This document shows, one piece after another, positions 33,939-41,970 of a DNA stretch of 64,000 bases. Within the stretch, counting starts at the first letter, position 1. Each line of letters begins with the position of its first letter. The notes below the pieces were generated by a model. That model saw only the letters and a program-made list of their open reading frames with translations, did not search any database and was not told where the DNA came from. The translations under genes were made by a program, and so were the position numbers. This DNA comes from Eubacteriaceae bacterium UBA6119 (GTDB taxonomy: Bacteria > Bacillota > Clostridia > Eubacteriales > UBA1433). The stretch is from positions 124,001 through 188,000 of the forward strand of contig DIVZ01000003.1 of NCBI GenBank assembly GCA_002423395.1, written 5' to 3'.

Positions 33939-35048
33939 TTACTTCTTTTTTCTTGGAATTTTTATAAGATAATGAGTTCCCCCTATATATAATCCCATAA
34001 TTGAAACATAGTCAAATGCGTTTTGAATTGGAAGTTTTTTTGATACGAGTGTCTCAGTTTCAGCATTTTCATCGTTGTTATCCGCAGTATTGACGTTGTC
34101 TTCATCTTCGGATGTCTCACGTAAACGGCGGTTTCCTTTTCCATGGTAGTAATTTTCAGTACTATCATCATCTTTGTCGTTTTCGTCAGTTGTAATATTA
34201 TCAGATTCTAAAGGCGATGAAGAGCTGCCGTATTGCGAGTAATATTCTGCGGTTGCTTCTTGCGCTAATACTTCGCCTTTTGAACACAGCGGATTGCTTA
34301 GCGGACAATGTTCAGGGCAGAGTGTGCAAAATAAACTTGATAAATACTCGTTTAAAGTGGTTGTGTCTGAAGCGGAAACGTCATATGCAGTTGTATTTTG
34401 AGAAGGCACATCTATCGAATTATCATTTAAAAGCGAGATATCTTCAAGTCCTGCAGTAGAGGCTCCCAGTACTGAAGATGCATTGCTATTTATTGGTTGC
34501 GAAATAACGCTTAGTACATTTTGATTATAAGAGCTTTGTATGCCCAAAAACATTATCGCGACTGCTGTGATACGTGACAATATTGTTCGTGCGCGGTTTG
34601 CGTTTTTTAAATGTAGTTTATCTTTTATTATGCTAATTATACAGGACCAATGCAGACCTATGTGTATTGATATTAAAATCAGACCAATATATGCACTGCT
34701 GTGATGTATAGCACTTACTAAATAAGTATTTGATAATGTAAAATATGAGCTAAATAACTCCTGTGAGATTAAAATGCCGGTTCCTGCAACAACAATAAAA
34801 TCAATAAAAAGCAATATGTCAAGGATTAACATGCTCTTTGATCGTATTGGAATTTTTTTAAATTTTTTAATTAAGCAAGATAATGTATTAATATTAATCA
34901 ATTTATGAAATATGAAAAGCAAAAATACTCCTATGCCAAGCAATTCATGCCACAATATACCGGTAATTGTTATTTTCATTAAAACAACCAGAACTGCGGT
35001 CATTAATATATCTAATATAATTTTATATAAATTCTTATTCTTTTTCAT
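33939..35048 (-). CDS. DUF4405-like membrane protein with Cys-rich insert
   Basis: 369 residues. The first 150 residues have four membrane helices with well-placed histidines (WHELLG, FHK, HHSSAY, HIGLHW), the pattern of DUF4405 proteins and of b-type cytochromes. A fifth helix precedes an extracytoplasmic or cytoplasmic segment with C-x2-C-x3-C-x6-C (CTLCPEHCPLSNPLC, about 240-255), which could hold a metal or iron-sulfur centre. A long acidic low-complexity stretch follows, then a short hydrophobic tail ending in KKK. Possibly a redox membrane protein; partners unknown. Confidence 0.65.
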   Translation of the reverse strand: MKKNKNLYKIILDILMTAVLVVLMKITITGILWHELLGIGVFLLFIFHKLININTLSCLIKKFKKIPIRSKSMLILDILLFIDFIVVAGTGILISQELFSSYFTLSNTYLVSAIHHSSAYIGLILISIHIGLHWSCIISIIKDKLHLKNANRARTILSRITAVAIMFLGIQSSYNQNVLSVISQPINSNASSVLGASTAGLEDISLLNDNSIDVPSQNTTAYDVSASDTTTLNEYLSSLFCTLCPEHCPLSNPLCSKGEVLAQEATAEYYSQYGSSSSPLESDNITTDENDKDDDSTENYYHGKGNRRLRETSEDEDNVNTADNNDENAETETLVSKKLPIQNAFDYVSIMGLYIGGTHYLIKIPRKKK

Positions 35049-35141
35049 TAAACTACTCCATTTTTATGATTAGTTTTAATATATTTAAAAAATGTGAACG
35101 ATTTATGAAGAAGAATTGAATTTTAAGTTTTTTATTTATTA

Positions 35142-35290
35142 TTGACACAAGATTAAATATGCTATAGAATAAATAACGCTACGAAAGCAAATTCTGTCAG
35201 TAGATAGAAAAATTATAAAAAAATTATTTAAATTGTATTTAATCATGAAGATAAATTCCGAAAGAATTCGGATATATTTCATGATTTTTT
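35142..35290 (+). promoter_or_regulatory. promoter and attenuator leader of the ECF transporter gene
   Basis: TTGACA-N17-TAGAAT (35142-35170) starts a leader of about 110 bases. It contains CTAC...GTAG around 35179-35208 and ends in a long hairpin (AATCATGAA...TTCATGATT, inner AATTCCG/CGAATT) with seven T, a clear intrinsic terminator just before the gene's ribosome site. The layout is that of a riboswitch or attenuator, but no known aptamer consensus fits. Confidence 0.65.
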
Positions 35291-35312
35291 GTTTTTTATT
35301 GGAGGTATTTAA

Positions 35313-35840
35313 ATGACAAAAATAAAAAAATTAGTTTATGCGGCATTATGCATAGCACTCGGAGTGGTTTTGCCTATAGCCTTTCATTCAATACCAAATG
35401 CGGGCAGTATTTTTCTTCCGATGCACATTCCCGTATTGCTTTGCGGTCTTATTTGCGGCTGGGAGTACGGTTTAATATGCGGCGCTGTAACGCCGATATT
35501 ATCAAGTTTAATAACTGGTATGCCGCCTATGGCTTATGTGCCGAGTATGACAATTGAATTAGCAGTATACGGTTACGTTGCAGGTCTATTAATAAATGTA
35601 ATAAAAACTAAAAATACAAGCGTAAATATTTATATTTCATTAATACTTGCAATGTTTGCCGGAAGACTTGCGGGGGGTATAGTTAAAGCGTTCATATTTA
35701 GTTCGGGCAGTTACTCAATGCAAATATGGATTACAAGTTCTTTTATAACCGCTCTGCCCGGAATAATTATACAGTTAATATTAATACCGATTTTAGTAAT
35801 TGCGCTTAAGAAGGCAAAACTCGTAGAGCAATTAGGTTAA
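35313..35840 (+). CDS. ECF transporter S component
   Basis: 175 residues, six helices, with the S-component features AALCIALGVVLPIAFH, FLPMHIPVLLCGLICGWEYGL and PILSSLITGMPP. It binds a vitamin-like substrate and works with a shared energising module (EcfT and two EcfA ATPases) not encoded here. Substrate cannot be told from the sequence. GGAGG ribosome site; controlled by the leader terminator upstream. Confidence 0.88.
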   Translation: MTKIKKLVYAALCIALGVVLPIAFHSIPNAGSIFLPMHIPVLLCGLICGWEYGLICGAVTPILSSLITGMPPMAYVPSMTIELAVYGYVAGLLINVIKTKNTSVNIYISLILAMFAGRLAGGIVKAFIFSSGSYSMQIWITSSFITALPGIIIQLILIPILVIALKKAKLVEQLG

Positions 35841-35857
35841 GTGAAATTTTAAACAGA

Positions 35858-35884
35858 AAACAGGATGGAATATCCTGTTTTTTT
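35858..35884 (+). terminator. rho-independent terminator
   Basis: AAACAGGAT/ATCCTGTTT stem with a 5-base loop and T-run after the ECF gene. Confidence 0.88.
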
Positions 35885-35953
35885 ATTGCCGTTTATTTAA
35901 ATAGAATGTTTTGTTTTTATTTAGTAATAATAATAAAAAATTTAAATTAAGCG

Positions 35954-37294
35954 GTGAACAAATTGGAGAATAAACCTAAAGGGCTTACGGCGTGGAATCT
36001 TACTACAATGGCATTAGGCTGCGTAATAGGAGCTTCGTTTTTTCTGGGCTCGTCTGTTGCGATATCATCCGCCGGACCGTCAATTATTATTTCCTATATA
36101 CTTGGCGGAGGGCTTGTATATTTAATACTTTTTGCGCTGTCTGAAATGACGGTTGCAAGTCCTAAAGTAGGTTCATTCAGAGCTTTTGCGGCACAGCAAT
36201 TCGGTCAGGGTACTGGATTTGTTGTGGGGTGGATTTATTGGACAGGCATGGTGCTGGCGATGTCAAGCGAGGCAACAGCTATCGCAATTTTAGTGCGCCA
36301 ATGGTATCCAGTATCAATCGGTCTGCTTGCAAGCATAATAATAGTCATAGTAACACTTCTCAATCTTCTGGGAGCGCACAGACTAAGTAAAATAGAAAGT
36401 GTTTTTGCGGGGGTGAAATTTTTTACAATAGTATTTTTTATTGTTATGGCTATCCTGCTTATTTTCGGAATTATAATCAATACTCCCATAGGGCTTGGGG
36501 AATTACTTAATGAGCCCTTTATGCCAAGGGGCATAAAAGGAATAGCCGGGAGCATGCTAATTGTAATTTTTTCTTATGCCGGATTTGAAATAATAGGGCT
36601 TGCCGCATCGGAAGCTGAAAAACCCAAAGAAACAATACCGAGAGCCATTACTTATACCGTGCTGCTGCTTGTAGGCACATATATACTTTACGTCGCTGTT
36701 CTGCTTCCGCTTGTTCCGACGGCGGAACTTAATGAAAATATAAGTCCTATTGTCGCATCGCTTAGCAGATGGGGAATTAATTGGATGGGCACAGTCATTA
36801 ACATTGTTTTGATATCGGCAATTTTTTCTACAATGCTGGCATCGGTTTTTGGGCTGGGAAGAATGATGCGATCGCTTTCTTATGAAGGTTATACTCCGAA
36901 GTTTTGTTTAGATAACACTGATGTGCCATATAGGGGAATATTGTTTTCGGGAGTTGCAATGCTTGCAGGGCTCGGCTTGGGTTCTTTTTTTCCGCGGGTA
37001 TATTTATTCTTAATAAGTTCCGGAGGTTTTTCCATTCTGTTTTCTTATCTTATAATAGTAGCGACTCATATGAAATTCCGCAAAAAAAACGGCTGCCCGC
37101 CTGACGGCAAATGCCAAATGCCCGGCTACCCCGTTACTTCGTGGATTGCGCTTGTAAGCATTATTGCGATAATTTTAAGTATGCCGTTAATAAAAGGGCA
37201 GGGTACAGGGTTGTTTGTGGGACTGGGTTTGCTTGTTTTATTTATACTGATATATCATTTAGTAAAAAAAAGAAGAAATAAAAAAGCAAAATAA
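35954..37294 (+). CDS. APC-family amino acid permease
   Basis: 446 residues, twelve helices. The helix-1 motif GCVIGASFFLGSSVAISSAGPS and the helix-6 region SYAGFEIIGLAASEAEKPKETIPRA are typical of amino acid/polyamine/organocation permeases of the AAT/GABA-permease type. Amino acid uptake or exchange is likely; substrate unknown. Start is taken as GTG with a weak ribosome site (GCGG); a TTG three codons later is also possible. Confidence 0.9.
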   Translation: MNKLENKPKGLTAWNLTTMALGCVIGASFFLGSSVAISSAGPSIIISYILGGGLVYLILFALSEMTVASPKVGSFRAFAAQQFGQGTGFVVGWIYWTGMVLAMSSEATAIAILVRQWYPVSIGLLASIIIVIVTLLNLLGAHRLSKIESVFAGVKFFTIVFFIVMAILLIFGIIINTPIGLGELLNEPFMPRGIKGIAGSMLIVIFSYAGFEIIGLAASEAEKPKETIPRAITYTVLLLVGTYILYVAVLLPLVPTAELNENISPIVASLSRWGINWMGTVINIVLISAIFSTMLASVFGLGRMMRSLSYEGYTPKFCLDNTDVPYRGILFSGVAMLAGLGLGSFFPRVYLFLISSGGFSILFSYLIIVATHMKFRKKNGCPPDGKCQMPGYPVTSWIALVSIIAIILSMPLIKGQGTGLFVGLGLLVLFILIYHLVKKRRNKKAK

Positions 37295-37416
37295 TAAATG
37301 TTTTTTTATAAGTTATTTCTTGTTATTTTATGATAATTGATAATTAATCTTGACAAATTAAAACAAATCTGATACAAATATATTTAATCGTAATATAAGC
37401 CTTTTCATTAAGACTT

Positions 37417-37502
37417 CCACGATAATGGCAAAACAGTCGAAAGGCTGTGACGCAAAACTAAAGGGCCTAAAGTATACTATGGCAGCCAGTTACCGAAAGG
37501 GG
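37417..37502 (+). ncRNA. second c-di-GMP-I riboswitch, no gene downstream
   Basis: Nearly identical in its core to the copy at 24183: GGCAAAAC, GTCGAAAGGC, TGTGACGCAAAACTAAAG, CCTAAA...TATGG, GGCAGCCAG and TACCG. Downstream on the plus strand there is no convincing coding sequence before a terminator at 37672, and the next gene is on the opposite strand. Confidence 0.9.
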
Positions 37503-37579
37503 GTTATTTTTTATCTAAATGATTCGCGTTATATTATAATATGATTATACGTATCTTAGAAAAAAATGACTTTCACACC

Positions 37580-37648
37580 TTGTCTAATTTAAGGCGGTGC
37601 GCTTAATTCCCTCGAAATTTGTTAATTGCATCGCCTCGTATTAGACAA
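37580..37648 (+). repeat. large hairpin D behind the orphan riboswitch
   Basis: Outer stem TTGTCTAAT/ATTAGACAA (perfect 9 bp), a symmetric 3x3 internal loop, inner stem AGGCGGTGC/GCATCGCCT (one G-T) and a 27-base loop. Shape resembles hairpins C and E. No T-run directly follows. Confidence 0.75.
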
Positions 37649-37671
37649 AAAATATCAATGAAATTATATAA

Positions 37672-37694
37672 AAAAGGAGCTTTACGCTCCTTTT
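37672..37694. terminator. bidirectional terminator overlapping a stop codon
   Basis: AAAAGGAGC/GCTCCTTTT hairpin whose right arm overlaps the stop codon of the minus-strand zinc-ribbon gene, with six T on the minus strand. Confidence 0.8.
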
Positions 37695-37854
37695 AGTAGT
37701 TTTTATTATTTCTTTGTTGTTTTTTTACTCGTCTGCAGCTTGGGCATCTAACCGGATTATTTTCAAATCCTTTTTCTTTATAAAATGCTTGTTCGCTTTC
37801 GGTGAACACAAAGCTCGTTCCGCAATCTTTGCATTTAATATTTTTATCCGCCAT
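37693..37854 (-). CDS. zinc-ribbon domain protein, 53 aa
   Basis: Fifty-three residues starting MADKNIKCKDCGTSF, with two Cys pairs (CKDC and CPSC) 27 residues apart and the segment FTESEQAFYKEKGFENNPVRC that identifies the small zinc-ribbon family common in Clostridia (PF13451-type). Followed by a basic tail RRVKKQQRNNKN. GGAGGA ribosome site just upstream on the minus strand. Nucleic-acid or protein binding is presumed; function unknown. Confidence 0.85.
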   Translation of the reverse strand: MADKNIKCKDCGTSFVFTESEQAFYKEKGFENNPVRCPSCRRVKKQQRNNKNY

Positions 37855-38080
37855 ACTATCCTCCTTTATTTATTTTTGTTCTCTGGTTCTTATTCTCTTT
37901 TATTTAATAAATAAAGGATTACAGACTTAAGAACATTTACTGCGGCAAAACAGTTTTTAAATATTATATCTTTAAATAAAAATATCATTCAGCAAGAGTA
38001 TATTGAAGGTATAAAATTATTAACTTATTTGCCGTTACAATAAAATATATGAATATATTGCCTGATTTATGAAATAAAAA

Positions 38081-38500
38081 TCAGACAAGTTTTACATAAA
38101 CAGGAGTAGGATTTGAGATAATATCGCCAACAGGGCATCGGTATTCTAAGTTTTCAAGCCACGTTTTTTTAGTTTCCTCATCTGCGTCAATATCGGGGCA
38201 TATTTGCACGCTTACTTCTTTCAGGCCTGCCCTTGTTTCTGTTTTTTCGCCTGTAAGTCTTGATATATCGATTATTGCATCTATATTTATTTCTATGCCT
38301 TTAAGCTCAATTCCCATGTCCCTTGCAACTCTGTAACCCACTCCGTTCATGCAGCCTGCAAGCGCCGCAAGAACATACTCAACAGGGCTTATGTGGTTTT
38401 CGCTTCCGTGATAAAAATCAACTTTCATTCCGCGTACATCAACCTTAGTTGTTGCGGGTCCCTTGTTTATTGAAGAAATTGTAATTTTTGATTCAGCCAT
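38081..38500 (-). CDS. OsmC family protein
   Basis: 139 residues with both redox cysteines of the OsmC/Ohr fold, in LAALAGCMN and EYRCPVGDII. The family reduces organic peroxides or, in some branches, has unknown roles. AGAGGTG ribosome site. Nine bases after a VOC-family gene on the same strand, so probably a two-gene detoxification operon. Confidence 0.9.
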   Translation of the reverse strand: MAESKITISSINKGPATTKVDVRGMKVDFYHGSENHISPVEYVLAALAGCMNGVGYRVARDMGIELKGIEINIDAIIDISRLTGEKTETRAGLKEVSVQICPDIDADEETKKTWLENLEYRCPVGDIISNPTPVYVKLV

Positions 38501-38509
38501 AGTACACCT

Positions 38510-38869
38510 CTAATCTAAAATTTCCAGCCAGTATCCGTCCGGATCTGAAATAAAATATAAATTCATGTCATGATTTTCATAACATATGCATCCCATTTTT
38601 TTATGTTTTTCATAAGCGGCCTTTTTGTCAGCAACTTTAAATGCTATATGGAATTCGTTATCGCCTAAGTTATATGGTACTTTTTTATCTTTAAGCCAAG
38701 TCAATTCAAGCTTATGCGAGCTTGTGCCGTCTGAAAGATAAACAATAATAAAATTTCCGCCGGGACCTTCAATGCGTCTCGACTCAGATAAATCTAAAGC
38801 TTCGTTGTAGAAGTTAATACTTTTATCAAGATCAAACACATTGATATTGGTATGAAGAAATTGCGCCAT
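38510..38869 (-). CDS. VOC-family (glyoxalase I-like) protein
   Basis: 119 residues, one glyoxalase/VOC module. Metal-ligand candidates His6, Glu in KLELTW, His in EFHIAF and Glu in YWLEIL; FISDPDGYWLEI is the typical C-terminal block. Could be lactoylglutathione lyase-like, acting on methylglyoxal adducts with another thiol in Clostridia. GGAG ribosome site; first gene of the pair with osmC. Confidence 0.88.
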   Translation of the reverse strand: MAQFLHTNINVFDLDKSINFYNEALDLSESRRIEGPGGNFIIVYLSDGTSSHKLELTWLKDKKVPYNLGDNEFHIAFKVADKKAAYEKHKKMGCICYENHDMNLYFISDPDGYWLEILD

Positions 38870-38992
38870 ATAGTTTGCTCCTTTAAATTATTTTATCTTA
38901 TTATAAATCATTAAAGGGAATATATAATATTTTTTTGTAAAAATTAAAAAATATCATACGAATAATATGTACGCGAAATGAATACAAATTAA

Positions 38993-39054
38993 TTGACTTT
39001 ACTAAATAAAAGTACTAAAATAAGGTAAATATTAATATAAAATACTAAAATAAG
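38993..39054 (+). promoter_or_regulatory. promoter region with TACTAAAATAAG direct repeats
   Basis: A -35-like TTGACT at 38993 is followed by two exact copies of TACTAAAATAAG (39013 and 39043) whose starts are 30 bases apart, on one face of the helix, with a degenerate third copy near 39000. They lie just before the 39074-43939 cluster and may bind its regulator. Confidence 0.5.
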
Positions 39055-39073
39055 TACAAAGAAGGTGACAGAT

Positions 39074-39454
39074 GTGCGCGTAATGCATACAAAACTTCCC
39101 GACTTCATCGATAAGATGAAACAGGCGGTAAAAAAGAATACACCGCAAAAAAATATTACCATAAACGGTCTTGAAAATCTTAAAAGCGCAAAAATGCAGT
39201 CTTTAAGAACGGGACGTATTGAAAGCGCCGTAGAAGAAATAGCTAAGAAACAAAATGTCGACAAAGTTGAGCTTATAGTAATACCGAGAGTGCCCGAAAC
39301 TATGCATACGGTAATAGTAAAAGGAATAGATAAAGACGGCAATTGTGACAGCGCAATTTTAGAAGTAATAAACATACTGCATCAAACCGAAGAAGCGTAT
39401 ACATCGGGATGCAAAAACATAGAAGACAGACGACCTCAGATTGGCCGCCACTGA
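39074..39454 (+). CDS. uncharacterised protein, first gene of the LarA-like cluster
   Basis: 126 residues from a GTG eight bases after GAAGG (a GTG three codons upstream is also in frame). Starts MRVMHTKLPDFIDKMKQAVKK; soluble, basic N-terminus, no signal peptide, C-terminal part with HQTEEAYTSGC. I recognise no family. Eighteen gene-free bases separate it from the next gene; the six genes up to 43180 are tightly packed and on one strand, so it belongs to one transcription unit. Confidence 0.65.
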   Translation: MRVMHTKLPDFIDKMKQAVKKNTPQKNITINGLENLKSAKMQSLRTGRIESAVEEIAKKQNVDKVELIVIPRVPETMHTVIVKGIDKDGNCDSAILEVINILHQTEEAYTSGCKNIEDRRPQIGRH

Positions 39455-39474
39455 TTGTGTAAGGAGTGAAAAAA

Positions 39475-40500
39475 ATGGCTGATTTAAAATACAGATTAAT
39501 ACCATACGGAAAAGCGAACAACATTCATGTGCCTATAAATATTGTACTGATTGATACAAAAGATATTGCCGCATGCAAAATAAACGATACGGATGCCATG
39601 AAAGCTGTAGCAAAAGAGCTTGCAGAACCGACAGGTATAAGCATATTTGACATGGACGCGGTAACCACAACAAGCGACGGCATAATGATACCCGGAGCGA
39701 TTATAAAAATGGCGGCGGCGGATAACGGGAGCATTAACCCTGATTTCGGCATACTGCCTATGGCGGAGATTGCCTACAGTGAAGAAATAATAAAAGAAGA
39801 ACCTCATTTAAAACAATGGGACGCAAACTATAAAGGAAGAAAGCTCTTCAGAGGACCTAATCCGAAAGATAAAATAATTCCTGTTCATAACGTAGTAATA
39901 ACGGGAAGAGCGTCAAATAATAATTCGGCAACGGAAATGATGAATATTGCCACAATGGAAGAAATTCTTCTGCCAATTTTAGGGCAGATGCAGATAATGA
40001 CCGGAGGAGATATTGTTACCGGGTATACGGGAGAAGTAATTTCGGTTGGCATTGGCATGACGGTAAAAGAATTGTACGGAAGAGTTTTTCCGACGCGTCA
40101 GTTCGGAGCGGGCGACACGGCTCACGGTTCGGGCATTTACGCCAAAACTTTAAAAAAGAGCATACCCTGCATAGTAGCCGATAAATCAATACTTGCAAAA
40201 TATACATTAGCGGCGCTTAAAGCAGGCATGAGAGCAGGTGTGGAAATAGGATGCAGTCCTGCCGTAATAGCTGTATCAAAAGCGTTCGGAGCGGAAGTTG
40301 ATATTGACAAGATAACGCCGAAAGCTTTGGAAGAACTGCAAAGCATAGGATTTACAAAAGATTTTATAAAACAGAAAACAGAAATATTATCAGAAGAAGA
40401 AATAATTAAAAGAGCAGATGAGATCATCCCGGGCGTAGAGAGCTTGAGTAAAATAAAATCAACACAAATAGTGCATATAAAAACTCTTAAAGTAAATTAA
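39475..40500 (+). CDS. uncharacterised 341-aa protein of the LarA-like cluster
   Basis: Soluble, about 341 residues, ATG eight bases after AAGGAG. Two halves can be told apart: an N-terminal half with TTTSDGIMIPGAIIKMAAADN and VVITGRASNNNSATEM, and a C-terminal half rich in Gly/Ala with MTGGDIVTGYTGEVISVGIG, RQFGAGDTAHGSG and AALKAGMRAGVEIGCSPA. The Gly-rich loops look like nucleotide- or cofactor-binding loops of an enzyme. No known family was recognised. The largest of the unknown proteins here and the likely catalytic partner of the LarA-like protein. Confidence 0.7.
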   Translation: MADLKYRLIPYGKANNIHVPINIVLIDTKDIAACKINDTDAMKAVAKELAEPTGISIFDMDAVTTTSDGIMIPGAIIKMAAADNGSINPDFGILPMAEIAYSEEIIKEEPHLKQWDANYKGRKLFRGPNPKDKIIPVHNVVITGRASNNNSATEMMNIATMEEILLPILGQMQIMTGGDIVTGYTGEVISVGIGMTVKELYGRVFPTRQFGAGDTAHGSGIYAKTLKKSIPCIVADKSILAKYTLAALKAGMRAGVEIGCSPAVIAVSKAFGAEVDIDKITPKALEELQSIGFTKDFIKQKTEILSEEEIIKRADEIIPGVESLSKIKSTQIVHIKTLKVN

Positions 40501-40503
40501 TTT

Positions 40504-40902
40504 ATGGATAAAGTAAATTATAACGGTCAAAAAATTATCGCATTTGCGGATAAGACAATATTAAAAATATCCAATGTGAGCATAAAAGGGCTGAACACCA
40601 AAGAGCTTGAAAACAGCCTGATGGAAAAATTAAATACCATAGTGCGTATTATAGGCGTTACAGGCGAAAACATTGAAATGGACATATACAATTTAAGCCC
40701 CGAAGATGTGCTAAAAGATGCGCACGGCATTATAAAAGCGGTATCACTTACCGAGGGCATTAAAGCAGAAAACGTAATGGATTTATCGGCAGAAAAAGCG
40801 GTGCAGGTTGATATTGATAATATTGATATAGTAAAAAATATATCCTGCGCCCGCGAAAGGTGGCAGAGCTATGAACGCAGCAATAATACCGACAGGAGCT
40901 GA
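40504..40902 (+). CDS. uncharacterised 132-aa protein of the LarA-like cluster
   Basis: Soluble protein beginning MDKVNYNGQKIIAFADKTIL, acidic, predicted alpha/beta. It starts 3 bases after the preceding stop and its end overlaps the next gene by 32 bases, a sign of translational coupling. Weak ribosome site. No family recognised. Confidence 0.6.
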   Translation: MDKVNYNGQKIIAFADKTILKISNVSIKGLNTKELENSLMEKLNTIVRIIGVTGENIEMDIYNLSPEDVLKDAHGIIKAVSLTEGIKAENVMDLSAEKAVQVDIDNIDIVKNISCARERWQSYERSNNTDRS

Positions 40903-41392
40903 AATACTTGCGGGCACGGTGCTTGATACATCAAGTGCTTATATAATGCAGAAATTAATTAAGTATTTTCCTGATTGCATAGTAACAAAACTATGTCCGG
41001 CTGCTGACGTTCAAGACATAATTATTAATAAAATAGATATATGCGTTAAAAGTAATCCTGATTTAATTATAATCACGGGAGGTTCGGGCGGAGGGCACAG
41101 ATACAGCTCTTCGCTGGCCTGTGATTATACCCATTCGGCTTTGAGCGAGTATCTTGATAAATATAACGCAAGCGAAATTTACGGAAAAAACGGGCATCTC
41201 TGGTGCAGATTAGTATGCGGTTTTAAAAACGACTGTCTTGTTATAAACCTTCCGGGACCGTATGCGGAAGCCACGGCGGCGTTTGACGCTTTTTTGGAAG
41301 CGTTTGATATGAATGAAATTGATATAGTAAAAATAAATAATCAAATGATAAACGCGGTTTACAGTAAATATCCGGTTAGCGAAGTTTTGTAA
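40871..41392 (+). CDS. MoaB/CinA-N-like (molybdopterin-binding fold) protein
   Basis: 173 residues. The start IIPTGAEILAGTVLDTSSAYIMQKLI matches the opening of MoaB/MogA/CinA N-terminal domains (G-x-E-[IL]-x-x-G-x-x-x-[DN]-[TS]), and IIITGGSGGGHRYSS corresponds to the GGTG loop, although the second half diverges. These folds bind molybdopterin or nucleotide-like cofactors. With a LarA-like gene two places downstream, a link to a pyridinium/nickel-pincer or related cofactor is possible but unproven. AAAGGTGG ribosome site. Confidence 0.7.
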   Translation: MNAAIIPTGAEILAGTVLDTSSAYIMQKLIKYFPDCIVTKLCPAADVQDIIINKIDICVKSNPDLIIITGGSGGGHRYSSSLACDYTHSALSEYLDKYNASEIYGKNGHLWCRLVCGFKNDCLVINLPGPYAEATAAFDAFLEAFDMNEIDIVKINNQMINAVYSKYPVSEVL

Positions 41393-41394
41393 AA

Positions 41395-41970
41395 ATGGAC
41401 GGATTTTACAACAGAATTATCTGCGCAAGCGGAGAAGAGATACTAATAGCAGGATTGTGCAAAAAAGGAACAGGCAGAACGAACTTTGAAAAATGTTCCG
41501 CGTTTATAAATTTAGCATTTAGCAAAAATGATGATGCGTATGATGTTGATTATAAATTAGCCGAAAAAATAAATTCGACCTTTGATGAATATGCATATGC
41601 TGTCGGGGCAAGCGTAAAGGCTGAGCATATAACTCATCAGTCAACCGGCGGAGTGATAGGAGCACCAAAAGAACCTGCAAAAAGCGCAGACGGAGATATA
41701 GAGTGTATTGGTAATGGATTATATTTGTTATCTCTGCCCGAAGGACCGGGTGTAGCTGCGGAGTGCGAAAAAGAAATAATGGATGATATTTGTTTAATTA
41801 TGAAAAATACCAAAGCAAGTAAGCTGGAGTGCAGCTTAAAGATAATAAAATACTTAAATAAATGTAACATAAAAAATTATCTTATCGTAAATGACGGAAG
41901 CGGCGAGGATAACGCCGCATACATATTATGCAAAGCAGGTGATGTATATGAATTACCCTCAGATGTATAA
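41395..41970 (+). CDS. uncharacterised 191-aa protein of the LarA-like cluster
   Basis: Starts two bases after the previous stop. Contains the conserved-looking blocks LCKKGTGRTNFEKCSAF, HQSTGGVIGAPKEPAKSADG and SLPEGPGVAAECEKEI, which are Gly-rich and may bind a ligand. Overlaps the start of the LarA-like gene by 23 bases. No family recognised. Confidence 0.6.
   Translation: MDGFYNRIICASGEEILIAGLCKKGTGRTNFEKCSAFINLAFSKNDDAYDVDYKLAEKINSTFDEYAYAVGASVKAEHITHQSTGGVIGAPKEPAKSADGDIECIGNGLYLLSLPEGPGVAAECEKEIMDDICLIMKNTKASKLECSLKIIKYLNKCNIKNYLIVNDGSGEDNAAYILCKAGDVYELPSDV

Noticed and set aside
35171..35240. Mini-ykkC (guanidine-II) riboswitch
   Set aside because: A single ACGA loop-like sequence is present, but the required second ACGR hairpin is missing.
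37714..37914. 66-residue plus-strand frame
   Set aside because: It is the antisense of the small zinc-ribbon gene, whose cysteine pattern and ribosome site are convincing.
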